Shown piece by piece: positions 54,501-62,649 of a stretch of 64,000 nt of DNA; position 1 is the first letter of the stretch; every line of letters starts with the position of its first letter. The position numbers were made by a program, and so were the translations under genes. Below the pieces are notes generated by a model. The model made no database searches. It was not told the origin of the DNA and was given only the letters and a program-made list of their open reading frames with translations. The stretch is taken from positions 62,001 to 126,000 of the forward strand of contig CACNSR010000001.1 in assembly GCA_902623175.1 (NCBI GenBank). Reading direction: 5' to 3'. This stretch comes from Halieaceae bacterium. GTDB lineage: Bacteria > Pseudomonadota > Gammaproteobacteria > Pseudomonadales > Halieaceae.

Positions 54501-55885
54501 CCAGCTGCAAGAAAAGATCGGTTAGAGACAGTATGGGTGAACTAGAAATAGACGCAGGAGCACTTTACGGCGCACAAACTCAGCGCGCTCTCAATAATTT
54601 TCCTATCAGCGGCGCGAGGATGCCGCTGGAATTTATAAAGGCCCTACTTCAGATCAAAAGAGCAGCTGCTCTCGGGAATCAAAAGCTTGATTGTCTGCCG
54701 GAGGCGATTAGCAGTGCTATCGATACCGTCTGTGGAAGTCTTCTCAATGACCCAAATTTGATTGAACATTTTCCTGTGGATGTTTTTCAGACAGGTTCTG
54801 GTACAAGCTCAAATATGAATGCTAACGAGGTTGTAGCAACCTTAGCGTCTGAAGCATCTGGGTTGACCATAAATCCAAACGATCACGTTAACTTCGGTCA
54901 GAGTAGCAATGATGTAATCCCCACGGCAATTCACGTCAGCGCAGTCACGACTGTTGCTAAAGACTTGATGCCCGCCATAGATCAGTTGATATCTGCGATA
55001 TCTTCAAAATCCGAGATGCTGCAAGGTGTATGTAAAACTGGACGTACCCACCTTATGGACGCGATGCCTGTCAGGATGGATCAAGTTCTTAACGGTTGGG
55101 CTGCTCAGTTGGAAAACGCGAGAGCGTTGATTAATGACACCGTTGCTCAAATGCAGTATCTGGCCATCGGTGGGACCGCAGTTGGCACTGGTGTCAATAC
55201 ACACCATGACTTCTCGGCCGCTGTCACGCGGATTTTATCGCTAAACACAGGGCTTCAGTTCTCTCCTGCGAAAGATCATTTTTCTCTAATAGGCTCTCAA
55301 GACTCTGCGGTCGCGCTATCGGGGCAATTAAAAACACTCGCGGTAGCGTTGCTGAAGATTTCAAATGATCTCAGATGGATGAATTCTGGGCCGCTCGCCG
55401 GGTTGGGCGAGATAAGTCTTGAGCCACTTCAACCTGGCTCCTCAATCATGCCAGGGAAAGTCAACCCAGTAATACCGGAGGCCGTGGCGATGGTAGCAGC
55501 GCAGGTAATCGGCAATGACACCGCAATTACCATTGCCGGGCAGTCAGGTAACTTTGAGTTGAATGTAATGCTCCCCCTGGTTGCTAACAATTTACTGGAA
55601 AGCGTTTCACTGCTCAGCAAAAGCATGCCTTTACTCTCCAACAAGGCGATAGCGACCTTTGAAGTGAATGAGGTTAATCTTAACGCCGCTTTGCATAGGA
55701 ATCCCATACTCGTAACGGCTTTGAATCCAATCATTGGATACGATAAAGCTGCTGAAATAGCGAAGTCTGCTTACCAAAGTAATCGGCCAATAATAGATGT
55801 CGCTGAGGAATCTACTGACCTCTCAAGAGACGAGCTCCTTAGCCTTCTGGACCCACAGAAATTGACCGAGGGAGGAATCGAGTAG
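54497..55885 (+). CDS. fumC: Class II fumarate hydratase (iron-independent)
   Basis: Fumarase of the aspartase/argininosuccinase fold, 462 residues, interconverting fumarate and malate without an Fe-S cluster. Signature regions are GSGTSSNMNANEV, HVNFGQSSNDVIPTAIH, KTGRTHLMDAMPVRM and GSSIMPGKVNPV (family signature). The start is GTG at 54497, overlapping the previous stop. Fur repression of FumC lets cells replace oxygen-sensitive, iron-requiring class I fumarases when iron is scarce; the upstream Fur box fits. Confidence 0.95.
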   Translation: MTSCKKRSVRDSMGELEIDAGALYGAQTQRALNNFPISGARMPLEFIKALLQIKRAAALGNQKLDCLPEAISSAIDTVCGSLLNDPNLIEHFPVDVFQTGSGTSSNMNANEVVATLASEASGLTINPNDHVNFGQSSNDVIPTAIHVSAVTTVAKDLMPAIDQLISAISSKSEMLQGVCKTGRTHLMDAMPVRMDQVLNGWAAQLENARALINDTVAQMQYLAIGGTAVGTGVNTHHDFSAAVTRILSLNTGLQFSPAKDHFSLIGSQDSAVALSGQLKTLAVALLKISNDLRWMNSGPLAGLGEISLEPLQPGSSIMPGKVNPVIPEAVAMVAAQVIGNDTAITIAGQSGNFELNVMLPLVANNLLESVSLLSKSMPLLSNKAIATFEVNEVNLNAALHRNPILVTALNPIIGYDKAAEIAKSAYQSNRPIIDVAEESTDLSRDELLSLLDPQKLTEGGIE

Positions 55886-55986
55886 CTGATCAGAACTATC
55901 GATTCAAGTGCAGTGCGAGCTTCACTGAGTAAACGAAGACAAAGCTTAGAGTTCACTCGGTAGCGAAAATGGGTGGGGGAATTTCA

Positions 55987-56292
55987 ATGCGATTTATGAC
56001 GACGATTCGATTCAAACCAAAGCCAGAATGTATGGATGCGTTTATCTCGATATACCACGAGGTGACCGAAAGAGCCCTCAACGATGGATCCATTGAATCT
56101 TATTTTACTGGCATAGTCGGTGACGAAATCATTTACGTTGGCACTTTCAACGAGAAAGAGAGTGACGCCAACACATTGGACCGAGGCTTAAGTTGGCTTG
56201 GGAAATACCATCACATGTTAAATAAATATCCTGAGACCGAGGAGTATGCCCAAGTAGAGCACGGTCTAATCTGCCATGAGAGTGGCTCTTGA
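55987..56292 (+). CDS. Small ABM-like/dimeric alpha-beta barrel protein
   Basis: 101-residue protein beginning MRFMTTIRFKPKPECMDAFI with the beta-alpha-beta look of the dimeric alpha/beta barrel fold; EIIYVGTFNEKES is the third strand. GGGGGA lies six bases before ATG 55987, better than an upstream in-frame ATG at 55969. It follows fumC by about 100 bases and occupies the place of orfX/sodM in Pseudomonas, but I see no resemblance to superoxide dismutase. Function unknown; similar folds degrade heme or quinones. Confidence 0.65.
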   Translation: MRFMTTIRFKPKPECMDAFISIYHEVTERALNDGSIESYFTGIVGDEIIYVGTFNEKESDANTLDRGLSWLGKYHHMLNKYPETEEYAQVEHGLICHESGS

Positions 56293-56376
56293 GCACGCCG
56301 TTACAGTGTCCTGCGGTCGAGGTCTGTGGCTCCTAGTTTCAAACGCTAATCGCTATTTAAGCAGCGAACATGTCAT

Positions 56377-56922
56377 TCACTGGTTCATTTTTTCCCGTCG
56401 AGATCGCGTTGCCTCCATCAAGCTGACGGTCTGAAAAACAACTGTGTGGGTCTCTAATAATTCCTTTCCGAAGGATCGCAACCAGTCCGAGTGAATGCCT
56501 AGAATCCCTCGATCCGGAGGAGTGATCCTAAAGGTCAGCTTATAGGTTTGATCATCGCGGCCTGGAAGCTTAACGTTCTGTGCGTAGTGCAGGCCGTCTG
56601 ACAAATTTAAGTGCGGTGTGAGCTGTATTGACTGAGATTTTCTTGACTGCTCGTTCGCGATCTCAACATCCACTTGTAAATAAGCGACATGCCCACCTAT
56701 TGGAAAATTAGCTGGAGCATCCTCATTCCACCGCGCCAGTACCTCCAGATGAAGATCACTCTGATCCTCATTCAAGAATTGCTCTGGGGGATAAATAGCG
56801 TCGCGCGCAGCAGCTTCAAATGTCAGAGATATGCCCGGAGAGATTGTCTCAGTACCCAGCAGCGTTTCAGCATAAGCACCCTGACTTGTCAGAGCTGCAA
56901 TTGCCGTTACCAGATATTTCAT
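56377..56922 (-). CDS. P19/Tp34 family periplasmic iron-binding protein
   Basis: 181-residue secreted protein (signal peptide 1-18) of the P19/Tp34/FetP family, which takes part in ferrous or ferric iron uptake with FTR1-type permeases. H58 and E60 (DLHLE), H112 (DGLHYA) and H144 (GIHSDW) align with the metal ligands of Campylobacter P19; the P19 copper-ligand methionine position (MPMVADDGPH) corresponds here to L105 next to H104. GGGAG precedes ATG 56922 by eight bases; the longer frame from 57018 lacks a reason. No FTR1-type permease is seen in the window, so its partner is unknown. Confidence 0.85.
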   Translation of the reverse strand: MKYLVTAIAALTSQGAYAETLLGTETISPGISLTFEAAARDAIYPPEQFLNEDQSDLHLEVLARWNEDAPANFPIGGHVAYLQVDVEIANEQSRKSQSIQLTPHLNLSDGLHYAQNVKLPGRDDQTYKLTFRITPPDRGILGIHSDWLRSFGKELLETHTVVFQTVSLMEATRSRREKMNQ

Positions 56923-57066
56923 TTGAGGACTCCCTCTTTTCATTCCATCGCACGCTATTGAAACCCGCGGCCGCTTCTCACTTGTCCGCTCCCTTGGCAC
57001 CTGTGGCTTACGCGCCACAGTTGGTCGGTGTACATATTAATGGAACAAATATTCCAGGCGCAGCCC

Positions 57067-57420
57067 TCACTTTAAGCTACGCGCAAGGATGAATGATCTG
57101 ATTAAGAGCACAAGGAAACACGATAGAAATGCGGCCATTAACAGCTGCGATGCCGTAGCAACACGCAACTCTCCGCCAGATATAGTGGTGGGCAATGCTC
57201 TTTGTAGCGAGCCGACAATGCCTAGAACAGAGATAGCTGCAGCAAAATGTAGCGCGTGTTTTCTACACCTTTCGATCGTTGCTACCGCGCCTGCTAAAGC
57301 AAGAGTCACCCCGAATCCGCTTGGGATAAGTGCGGTTGCGCTAGAGCGCCCAGTAAGCATCCAACTTAATAGCCCGAGTATGATCAGCGCAGAAGCAAGC
57401 CCGATCGTAATTTTTGCCAT
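57067..57420 (-). CDS. Small membrane protein, 117 residues
   Basis: Hydrophobic protein with about four helices (residues 4-22, 27-47, 55-72 and 90-112). GGAGG lies five bases before ATG 57420; a longer frame starts at 57465. It is upstream of the P19-like gene on the same strand, 144 bases apart, with a 7-pair hairpin (57001-57020) between. I do not recognise its family. A role in iron transport with the P19 protein would be context-based guessing. Confidence 0.7.
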   Translation of the reverse strand: MAKITIGLASALIILGLLSWMLTGRSSATALIPSGFGVTLALAGAVATIERCRKHALHFAAAISVLGIVGSLQRALPTTISGGELRVATASQLLMAAFLSCFLVLLIRSFILARSLK

Positions 57421-57504
57421 GGTGACCTCCGTATAGGCAGCGCCCGAGAGATAGAGACATTTCAACCTTGCGACTGCTGTGTAGGAAAACGTGCCAGTTT
57501 TGCT

Positions 57505-58704
57505 CTATTTGCTTCGGAAATTCGCAGCTTCCTCAGAGCCATCTGTGGCAGTACCGGCGCTGTAAGCGTGAGCACCTGCCCCAGCTAGTTTTCCGCTACT
57601 GACTATCATGTACTCTTCTCTGATTCTATTACCATCGAAAAAGCACTCCAAGATTTCACGCACTCCATCCGCGTATCTGGTTTGTGCTGACAAAGTCGTC
57701 CCTGAGGTGTGAGGTGTCATCCCATGGTTTGGCATAGATCGCCAAGGGTGGTCGGTCGGTGCTGGCTGAGGAAACCATACGTCGCCGGCATAGCCACTTA
57801 GCTGGCCGCTCTCTAACGCGCGAGCAATAGCAGCCCTGTCGCAGATTTTTCCTCTGGCTGTATTGATCAAGTAAGCCCCGGGTTTGCACTTAGCTAAAAG
57901 CTCCTCATTAAATAAGTGTTCAGTCTCCGGGTGCAGCGGGCAGCTGATATTGATCACATCGCAGACGCCTACCAAACTCTCGACTGTCTCGTGATATTGC
58001 AGATTTAATTCTGCTTCCTTTTCCGCTGGTAGTCTGTGCCGATCATTGTAGTGAAGGTGAACATCGAAAGGAGCCATTTTGCGGAGCATGTCGTAGCCTA
58101 TTCGCCCAGCTGCAATTGTTCCGATGTGCATCCCTTCAACGTCGTATGAGCGTTTTACTGCGTCGGCAATGTGCCAACCGCCATCTTTAACAATCTGGTG
58201 CTGCGGGTGATAGTCTCTGACCATTGCGAGGATCATCATTACTATGTGTTCCGCCACAGATCTTGAATTGCAGTAGGTGACCTCGACCACGTCTATGTTG
58301 TTATCCATCGCCGCTTGCAAGTCGACATGATCTGAGCCAATCCCAGCGGTAATAGCCAGCTTCAGATTTCGTGCGCTCTCTATCCGTCTATTTGTGAGGT
58401 AGTAGGGCCAGAAAGGCTGTGAAATGACAATATCGGCGTCGACTAACTCGCGATCAGCTTCGCATCCATCAGCGTCTTTGTCAGATGTGACAACTAAAGT
58501 GTGGCCTCGGTCCTCAAGAAATTTCCGCAGGCCTAGTTCACCTGAGACGCATCCCAGCAATGTACCTGCATCGAAATCCCGTCCCTTAGGGGTGGGTAAT
58601 GGCATACCGTCAGGGTAGTTTGAAATTACCGGTAATGCCGAAAGCGGATACTTTTCCGGCATCCCGTCCGACGGATCTTCATATAGAACACACAATATTT
58701 TCAT
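57505..58704 (-). CDS. fdh: NAD-dependent formate dehydrogenase (metal-free)
   Basis: Single-subunit D-hydroxyacid dehydrogenase-type formate dehydrogenase (EC 1.17.1.9), 399 residues, oxidising formate to CO2 with NAD+. It matches the Pseudomonas sp. 101 enzyme layout: PFWPYYLTNRRI, AGIGSDHVDL (formate site), YCNSRSVAEH, the NAD loop GTIAAGRIG, YNDRHRLP with the NAD-selective aspartate, NTARGKICD (arginine) and TPHTSGTT (histidine). The C-terminal extension is present. It needs no iron, molybdenum or tungsten. The ATG at 58704 is 107 bases from a Fur box in the divergent promoter region. Confidence 0.96.
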   Translation of the reverse strand: MKILCVLYEDPSDGMPEKYPLSALPVISNYPDGMPLPTPKGRDFDAGTLLGCVSGELGLRKFLEDRGHTLVVTSDKDADGCEADRELVDADIVISQPFWPYYLTNRRIESARNLKLAITAGIGSDHVDLQAAMDNNIDVVEVTYCNSRSVAEHIVMMILAMVRDYHPQHQIVKDGGWHIADAVKRSYDVEGMHIGTIAAGRIGYDMLRKMAPFDVHLHYNDRHRLPAEKEAELNLQYHETVESLVGVCDVINISCPLHPETEHLFNEELLAKCKPGAYLINTARGKICDRAAIARALESGQLSGYAGDVWFPQPAPTDHPWRSMPNHGMTPHTSGTTLSAQTRYADGVREILECFFDGNRIREEYMIVSSGKLAGAGAHAYSAGTATDGSEEAANFRSK

Positions 58705-58811
58705 TCGCTGTGCCTGCTTCGTTGGTTTCGCCCGGGTTTCTAGCGCTCTTCTAATTTGGGGATGATTCCCAATGGGACTTGCACCTTAATGGAAGATTTC
58801 GCTAGGATAAA

Positions 58812-58830
58812 AATGATAATCATTCGCATT
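58812..58830. promoter_or_regulatory. Fur box between fdh and the nickel-SOD genes
   Basis: AATGATAAT-C-ATTCGCATT matches 17 of 19 consensus positions. It lies 30 bases before the ATG of the small membrane protein at 58861 and 107 bases upstream of fdh on the other strand; the closer plus-strand unit (58861-sodN-sodX) is the likelier target. Confidence 0.85.
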
Positions 58831-58860
58831 AAATATGTCCAGGGTAGGTAGCAGAGAATA

Positions 58861-59091
58861 ATGAACAGATTGATAAAAACTCCCCTCGTAATGCTGTCTT
58901 GTGCGGCTGGATCGGCGGTGGGCCATGACCACGACCAGATTAGCGATCAGCCCGACGCATTAGCGATATTCGCGTTGTTAATGTTGTCGGTTCTTATCTC
59001 CACCGCGGCAATAAGTTATCAACAATCGAAGAGTCGCAAAGCTGATCTGACACCTGCGGCGGCGAATGAAGAGTTATCTGAAAGCTCCTAG
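58861..59091 (+). CDS. Small membrane protein with HDHD motif, upstream of sodN
   Basis: 76-residue protein: a signal-like N-terminus (1-20), then GHDHDQISDQ, then one membrane helix (about 33-52), then a charged tail. The histidine/aspartate cluster at residues 22-25 could bind metal. It is the first gene behind a Fur box and 20 bases before sodN, so it may assist nickel supply or SOD maturation; this rests only on position. I recognise no family. Actual length and topology look complete. Confidence 0.6.
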   Translation: MNRLIKTPLVMLSCAAGSAVGHDHDQISDQPDALAIFALLMLSVLISTAAISYQQSKSRKADLTPAAANEELSESS

Positions 59092-59111
59092 ACGACAGGC
59101 GGATACCAACA

Positions 59112-59585
59112 GTGTTTACTATCAAAAATATTGCGCAAGGGCATTGCGATATTCCTTGCAAGATCTACGATCCATGTATTGCTCAGGTCGCGTCACTAAG
59201 CGTCGTTCGGCTGCTTAATCTCATTCAAGATGTGACAACGGGAACGCTGGGCGCTTCAGAGGTTTCGAGGCTCAGCCGGCTGACAGCCGAGAAAGAGAAG
59301 GAGTGTCAAATAGTCAAATCAGAGGTGATGATAATTTGGGGGGATTACTTTAAAGAACCTCAGATTATCGAGTATCCCAATATTCATGATTTGACCCACT
59401 CAATCATGCGCTGTGCATCAAAGTGTAAGCAGGACTTAGAGGCGAGCAACGGCGAAGAACTTTTGGCGTTGGTAAATCAATTTGCTGATATTTTTTGGCA
59501 GAGCAAGGGTTACAGCACAGAGCTGTTAGCCGCGCCTTATCCCCCATCTCTTGGAGTTGTGAAACCTATACTTGAACATGTTTGA
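59112..59585 (+). CDS. sodN: Nickel superoxide dismutase
   Basis: Ni-SOD of 157 residues, converting superoxide to oxygen and peroxide. The nickel hook HCDIPCKIYDP starts at residue 11: after removal of ten residues by the SodX protease the mature protein begins H1-C2-x-x-P5-C6 with Y9, all the residues needed for nickel binding and catalysis. An extra cysteine (residue 22, in DPCIAQ) is unlike the Streptomyces DPAQAR context. The start is GTG at 59112. It replaces iron SOD under iron limitation, consistent with the Fur box upstream. Confidence 0.95.
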   Translation: MFTIKNIAQGHCDIPCKIYDPCIAQVASLSVVRLLNLIQDVTTGTLGASEVSRLSRLTAEKEKECQIVKSEVMIIWGDYFKEPQIIEYPNIHDLTHSIMRCASKCKQDLEASNGEELLALVNQFADIFWQSKGYSTELLAAPYPPSLGVVKPILEHV

Positions 59586-59880
59586 TGTTGCGAGGGTAGC
59601 AGGCGACAGCATGGCACCGCTGTTGCTGGACGGCGACATTCTTCTGTTTCGTAAAAGAAAGCAATTTGCGGCAGGCGATATTGTGGTTTATCAAGTAACT
59701 TCAGAGCTCCTATTGGTAAAGAGAGTTGATGAGATAAAAAACGGCGTAATCAATCTGATTTCAGACAACCAATGGTTAGAGTCGTCTCTGAATTTATCTG
59801 GTCTAAGTGTTAATAAAGTCATAGGTGTGGTTTTGGCGAGCTTTTCGAAGCGTCGCAACTTCAAGTTTCAGCTACATTAG
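59578..59880 (+). CDS. sodX: Nickel-SOD maturation protease (S26 signal peptidase family)
   Basis: About 100-residue serine-lysine protease that removes the Ni-SOD propeptide. S11 in AGDSMAPLL and K48 in LLLVKRV form the catalytic dyad of S26 peptidases; GDIVVYQV follows the usual spacing. ATG 59578 overlaps the end of sodN by 8 bases (a TTG at 59572 is also possible). No membrane anchor is visible, as in other SodX proteins. sodN-sodX pairing confirms the neighbour's identity. Confidence 0.93.
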   Translation: MFDVARVAGDSMAPLLLDGDILLFRKRKQFAAGDIVVYQVTSELLLVKRVDEIKNGVINLISDNQWLESSLNLSGLSVNKVIGVVLASFSKRRNFKFQLH

Positions 59881-60011
59881 CGGAAGCAACCTGAGTCGGC
59901 GTAGCAACAACTAGAATCGTCATTTGTGCACTTTTGAATAGATTCAACAGTGCTAGACGGCGGTTATGAATTCGCAGATCATGCGTGATCATTTCAAAAT
60001 GATTCAACGAG

Positions 60012-60854
60012 ATGGCGGATATCCAAGAAGATTTTTCAATCGAAGTTATGCCCCGCACTCTGGCGAAAGTCGATTGCCTGGAGACCTTGTTACCCAAGGG
60101 TTCTCGCGTCTATGTCGCTCATATCGAGGGGGTTGAGTTTCAAGATATGTTGGCGACCGCAAAGCGGCTGTCGGAAGCTGGGTATCGGGTAATGCCTCAT
60201 TTCCCCGCGCGGATTATCAGCAATATCAGGGTATTGGAGTCCTGGATTGAGAGATATGTGGGGGAGGCAAACGTGTCGGAAGCTTTGCTGTTAGCCGGCA
60301 GTCCTATAACACCGTGTGGGGATTTAGCTGACTCCATGCAACTCATGCAGACCGGACTTTTCGAAAAATACCAATTTAAGCGGCTTCACGTAGCTGGGCA
60401 TCCCGAAGGCAACAAAGATATAGACCCCGATGGATCAGGTGAGAAAGTACGAGCGGCACTAGCTTGGAAGCAAGCTTATGCTGACCAGTGCAATACTGAC
60501 ATGGCCGTAGTGACGCAGTTTTCTTTTGATGCCCATGCGATAGTGGATTGGGCAGATATGCTACTCGAGGAGGGTATCAGAATGCCTGTGCACGTTGGTA
60601 TTGCTGGACCTACAAAACTGCAGACTCTGATTAAGTTCGCTATTGCCTGTGGCGTCGGCCCCTCGCTGAAAATTCTGCAAAAACGAGCCCTGGATCTTAC
60701 AAAACTATTGACGCCATACGAGCCGTCCGAAATCCTGCAAGATCTGTCCTGCTTGCTCAGTGCAGGTAGGGCAAAAAATATTGCGGGTATCCATTTTTTC
60801 CCCTTGGGTGGAATTAGCAGCACAGCAGCATGGTTGAGACAGCCTGCGGCATAA
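60012..60854 (+). CDS. MetF-like methylenetetrahydrofolate reductase homolog
   Basis: 280-residue TIM-barrel protein of the methylenetetrahydrofolate reductase family. Matches are MPHFPARIISN, the flavin region AGHPEGNKDID, TQFSFDA and VGIAGPT. MetF itself normally needs FAD and makes methyl-THF; here the context is formate dehydrogenase, suggesting C1 turnover, perhaps demethylation of methylated compounds. A 7-2-7 inverted repeat (ATCATTT-CA-AAATGAT, 59988-60003) lies 8 bases before the ATG, where it could affect translation or act as an operator. It could also be a true metF; I cannot exclude that. Confidence 0.8.
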   Translation: MADIQEDFSIEVMPRTLAKVDCLETLLPKGSRVYVAHIEGVEFQDMLATAKRLSEAGYRVMPHFPARIISNIRVLESWIERYVGEANVSEALLLAGSPITPCGDLADSMQLMQTGLFEKYQFKRLHVAGHPEGNKDIDPDGSGEKVRAALAWKQAYADQCNTDMAVVTQFSFDAHAIVDWADMLLEEGIRMPVHVGIAGPTKLQTLIKFAIACGVGPSLKILQKRALDLTKLLTPYEPSEILQDLSCLLSAGRAKNIAGIHFFPLGGISSTAAWLRQPAA

Positions 60855-60911
60855 AAGTCTGCAACGGCCCTTTAAGTTCTAGTTCAATTTTTTAATAGTC
60901 ATTTTGCACAC

Positions 60912-60957
60912 CAACACTGGCAGTTTTGAGGTCGTCGGTTAGATCCTTCTTAGCTAC
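60912..60957 (+). repeat. tRNA-Ala 3' half remnant, copy 2 (degenerate)
   Basis: Bases 60912-60957 align without gaps to tRNA-Ala 38206-38251 with 39 of 46 identities, from the anticodon stem to the acceptor stem. CACTGGCAGT and TTGAGGTCG are intact while the T-loop and acceptor are mutated. It lies between the MetF-like gene and the hydrolase-cyclase gene. More decayed than copy 1, which suggests an older insertion. Confidence 0.8.
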
Positions 60958-61017
60958 TCTAAACTGACGTTATTTTTGCGGTTTGCGCAGGGGAGTGAAG
61001 GAGTGAATGAGTGCTTC

Positions 61018-62385
61018 CTAGCGAACTTCCGACAATTTCCACTTCCCGTCGAAACCCTTGAGCTCATAGTCGCCAAGTTCCTCGAAGGTTAAACCAGAGC
61101 CAAAAGCCAAGCTTTTTAATACGTCAGAAACTACAACTTGATCTGCAGTGGCGACTGACTGGATGCGCGAAGCCAGGTTTACGTTGATGCCACTTATGTC
61201 GTCAATGTCTCTCTCAATTTCACCAACATGCAGGCCTGTCCTCAGTTCAATGCCTAATCTTTTGGCATCTTCTTTAATTTCAATTGCGCAACGAATCGCT
61301 CGGGCGGGTCCAGAAAATACTGCTAATACCCCGTCACCAAGCCCCTTTATGAAGATGCCATCGAAACGCTGGATGCTGTCTTTGCACATCCGCTCAAAGT
61401 TTCTTATTTTTGTTTTCCATAATTCGTCCCCAAGTTCAGCTTGGAGGCGCGTTGATCCCACTATGTCGTTAAACATCACAGTCGCCAAAACCCGGCCTTG
61501 CATGCTCTGCTCGCGGTTGTTGGACTGCTCATCTGACAGGAATGAAATAATTTCGTCAGCGATCCGAGGGTCTTGTGACATGAAATAGGTATGACCGACA
61601 TCTGACAATTCAATCAGCTCTGAGCCACGAATACCCTCATGTAAGGCCTGCCCATAACTAAAAGGAATTAGCTTGTCGTCATGTGAATGCATCACTAACG
61701 TGGGGCATCTCACATCTTTCAAAAAAGCAGTAACGTCCATCTCGCCCAGGAGAGAAACCATTTTCGCCATATCAGCAGCTTTGGTGGATGCCAGCTCGAA
61801 TTCTTTGAATTTTCGTCTCAATTCGTTGTTAATAATTGTGCTCGAGGGAACTACGCTTCGGACGAAGGAGCCGTCTCCCCAGGTTTTGTAAACAGACTTG
61901 ACTGCTCGCTTCATCATGAAGCGTTTGAGGAGTTTCCCGATAAACTTAGGATAACGTTTGAGCTTCTCAAGTCCCGGCGTATGGGCAAACGCTCCAAATA
62001 AAATCAAATTTGTCGCCCGCTCTGGATACATCGCAGCAAACAGTGCAGATAAAGACCCTCCCTCTGAGACTCCCATGATAGTGGCTTGCTGAGAGCCAAC
62101 TGCATCCATAACGAAACGGATGTCGTCCATGCGTTGTTCCAGCGTTGGCGCCGAGTCTTCAATTTTTTGCGACAGTCCATTTCCTCTCTTATCAAAGACG
62201 ATTATTCGGAAGTGGACAGATAGTCGATTAAGGAATTCGCTGTAGCCCGGTAGTTCGTGTGCATATTCCACATTCGAAATAATACCTGGCACGATTATCA
62301 AATCACGTGGAGCACGCCCGTAGATGCGGTAAGCAATTTTTATGCCTTCCCGCTCAGCGAATTGTGTTTGGACCTCAGGTTCCAT
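61018..62385 (-). CDS. Alpha/beta-hydrolase fused to class III nucleotidyl cyclase
   Basis: 455-residue fusion. Residues about 10-285 form an alpha/beta-hydrolase with S107 (GVSEGG), D236 and H265 as the catalytic triad, over FDKRGNGLSQ. Residues about 295-455 are a class III cyclase domain: metal aspartates D307 and D351, K348 and D396 fit ATP specificity, and N403/R407 fit the transition-state pair, so cAMP is the likely product. Such fusions are known among mycobacterial and marine proteins; here hydrolase activity could control cAMP in response to an ester or lactone. Both halves look intact. ATG 62385; no receptor partner nearby. Confidence 0.88.
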   Translation of the reverse strand: MEPEVQTQFAEREGIKIAYRIYGRAPRDLIIVPGIISNVEYAHELPGYSEFLNRLSVHFRIIVFDKRGNGLSQKIEDSAPTLEQRMDDIRFVMDAVGSQQATIMGVSEGGSLSALFAAMYPERATNLILFGAFAHTPGLEKLKRYPKFIGKLLKRFMMKRAVKSVYKTWGDGSFVRSVVPSSTIINNELRRKFKEFELASTKAADMAKMVSLLGEMDVTAFLKDVRCPTLVMHSHDDKLIPFSYGQALHEGIRGSELIELSDVGHTYFMSQDPRIADEIISFLSDEQSNNREQSMQGRVLATVMFNDIVGSTRLQAELGDELWKTKIRNFERMCKDSIQRFDGIFIKGLGDGVLAVFSGPARAIRCAIEIKEDAKRLGIELRTGLHVGEIERDIDDISGINVNLASRIQSVATADQVVVSDVLKSLAFGSGLTFEELGDYELKGFDGKWKLSEVR

Positions 62386-62473
62386 AAATGCCCTCAGAAA
62401 AGGCCGCAGCTACTTGCATTACTAGGGAACCCCTCATTCTCAGGCGTTATATACCTGCAAATCATTATCTAGT

Positions 62474-62490
62474 ATTGACCGATGGTCAAT
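62474..62490. promoter_or_regulatory. Palindromic operator candidate upstream of hydrolase-cyclase
   Basis: ATTGACC-GAT-GGTCAAT is a perfect 7-3-7 inverted repeat 89 bases upstream of the ATG at 62385. Its TGACC...GGTCA shape recalls TetR-type operators. A weaker Fur-like sequence (12 of 19, CAAATCATTATC core) overlaps 62454-62472. No regulator gene is nearby to pair with either. Confidence 0.45.
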
Positions 62491-62649
62491 TCCTTATGAG
62501 ACGCACAGCCTGCCGCTTTTTACGTTTTTCAGACGGCAAGAGGTTCGAGGCTTTCAGCCCATGAAGGAGCTCGCCCCTCATATTGCTTAATTTGCGCCGC
62601 AAGGCATACATAATGCAGCTTTGGGGTTCGTTGTGAAGCATTGCTGATA

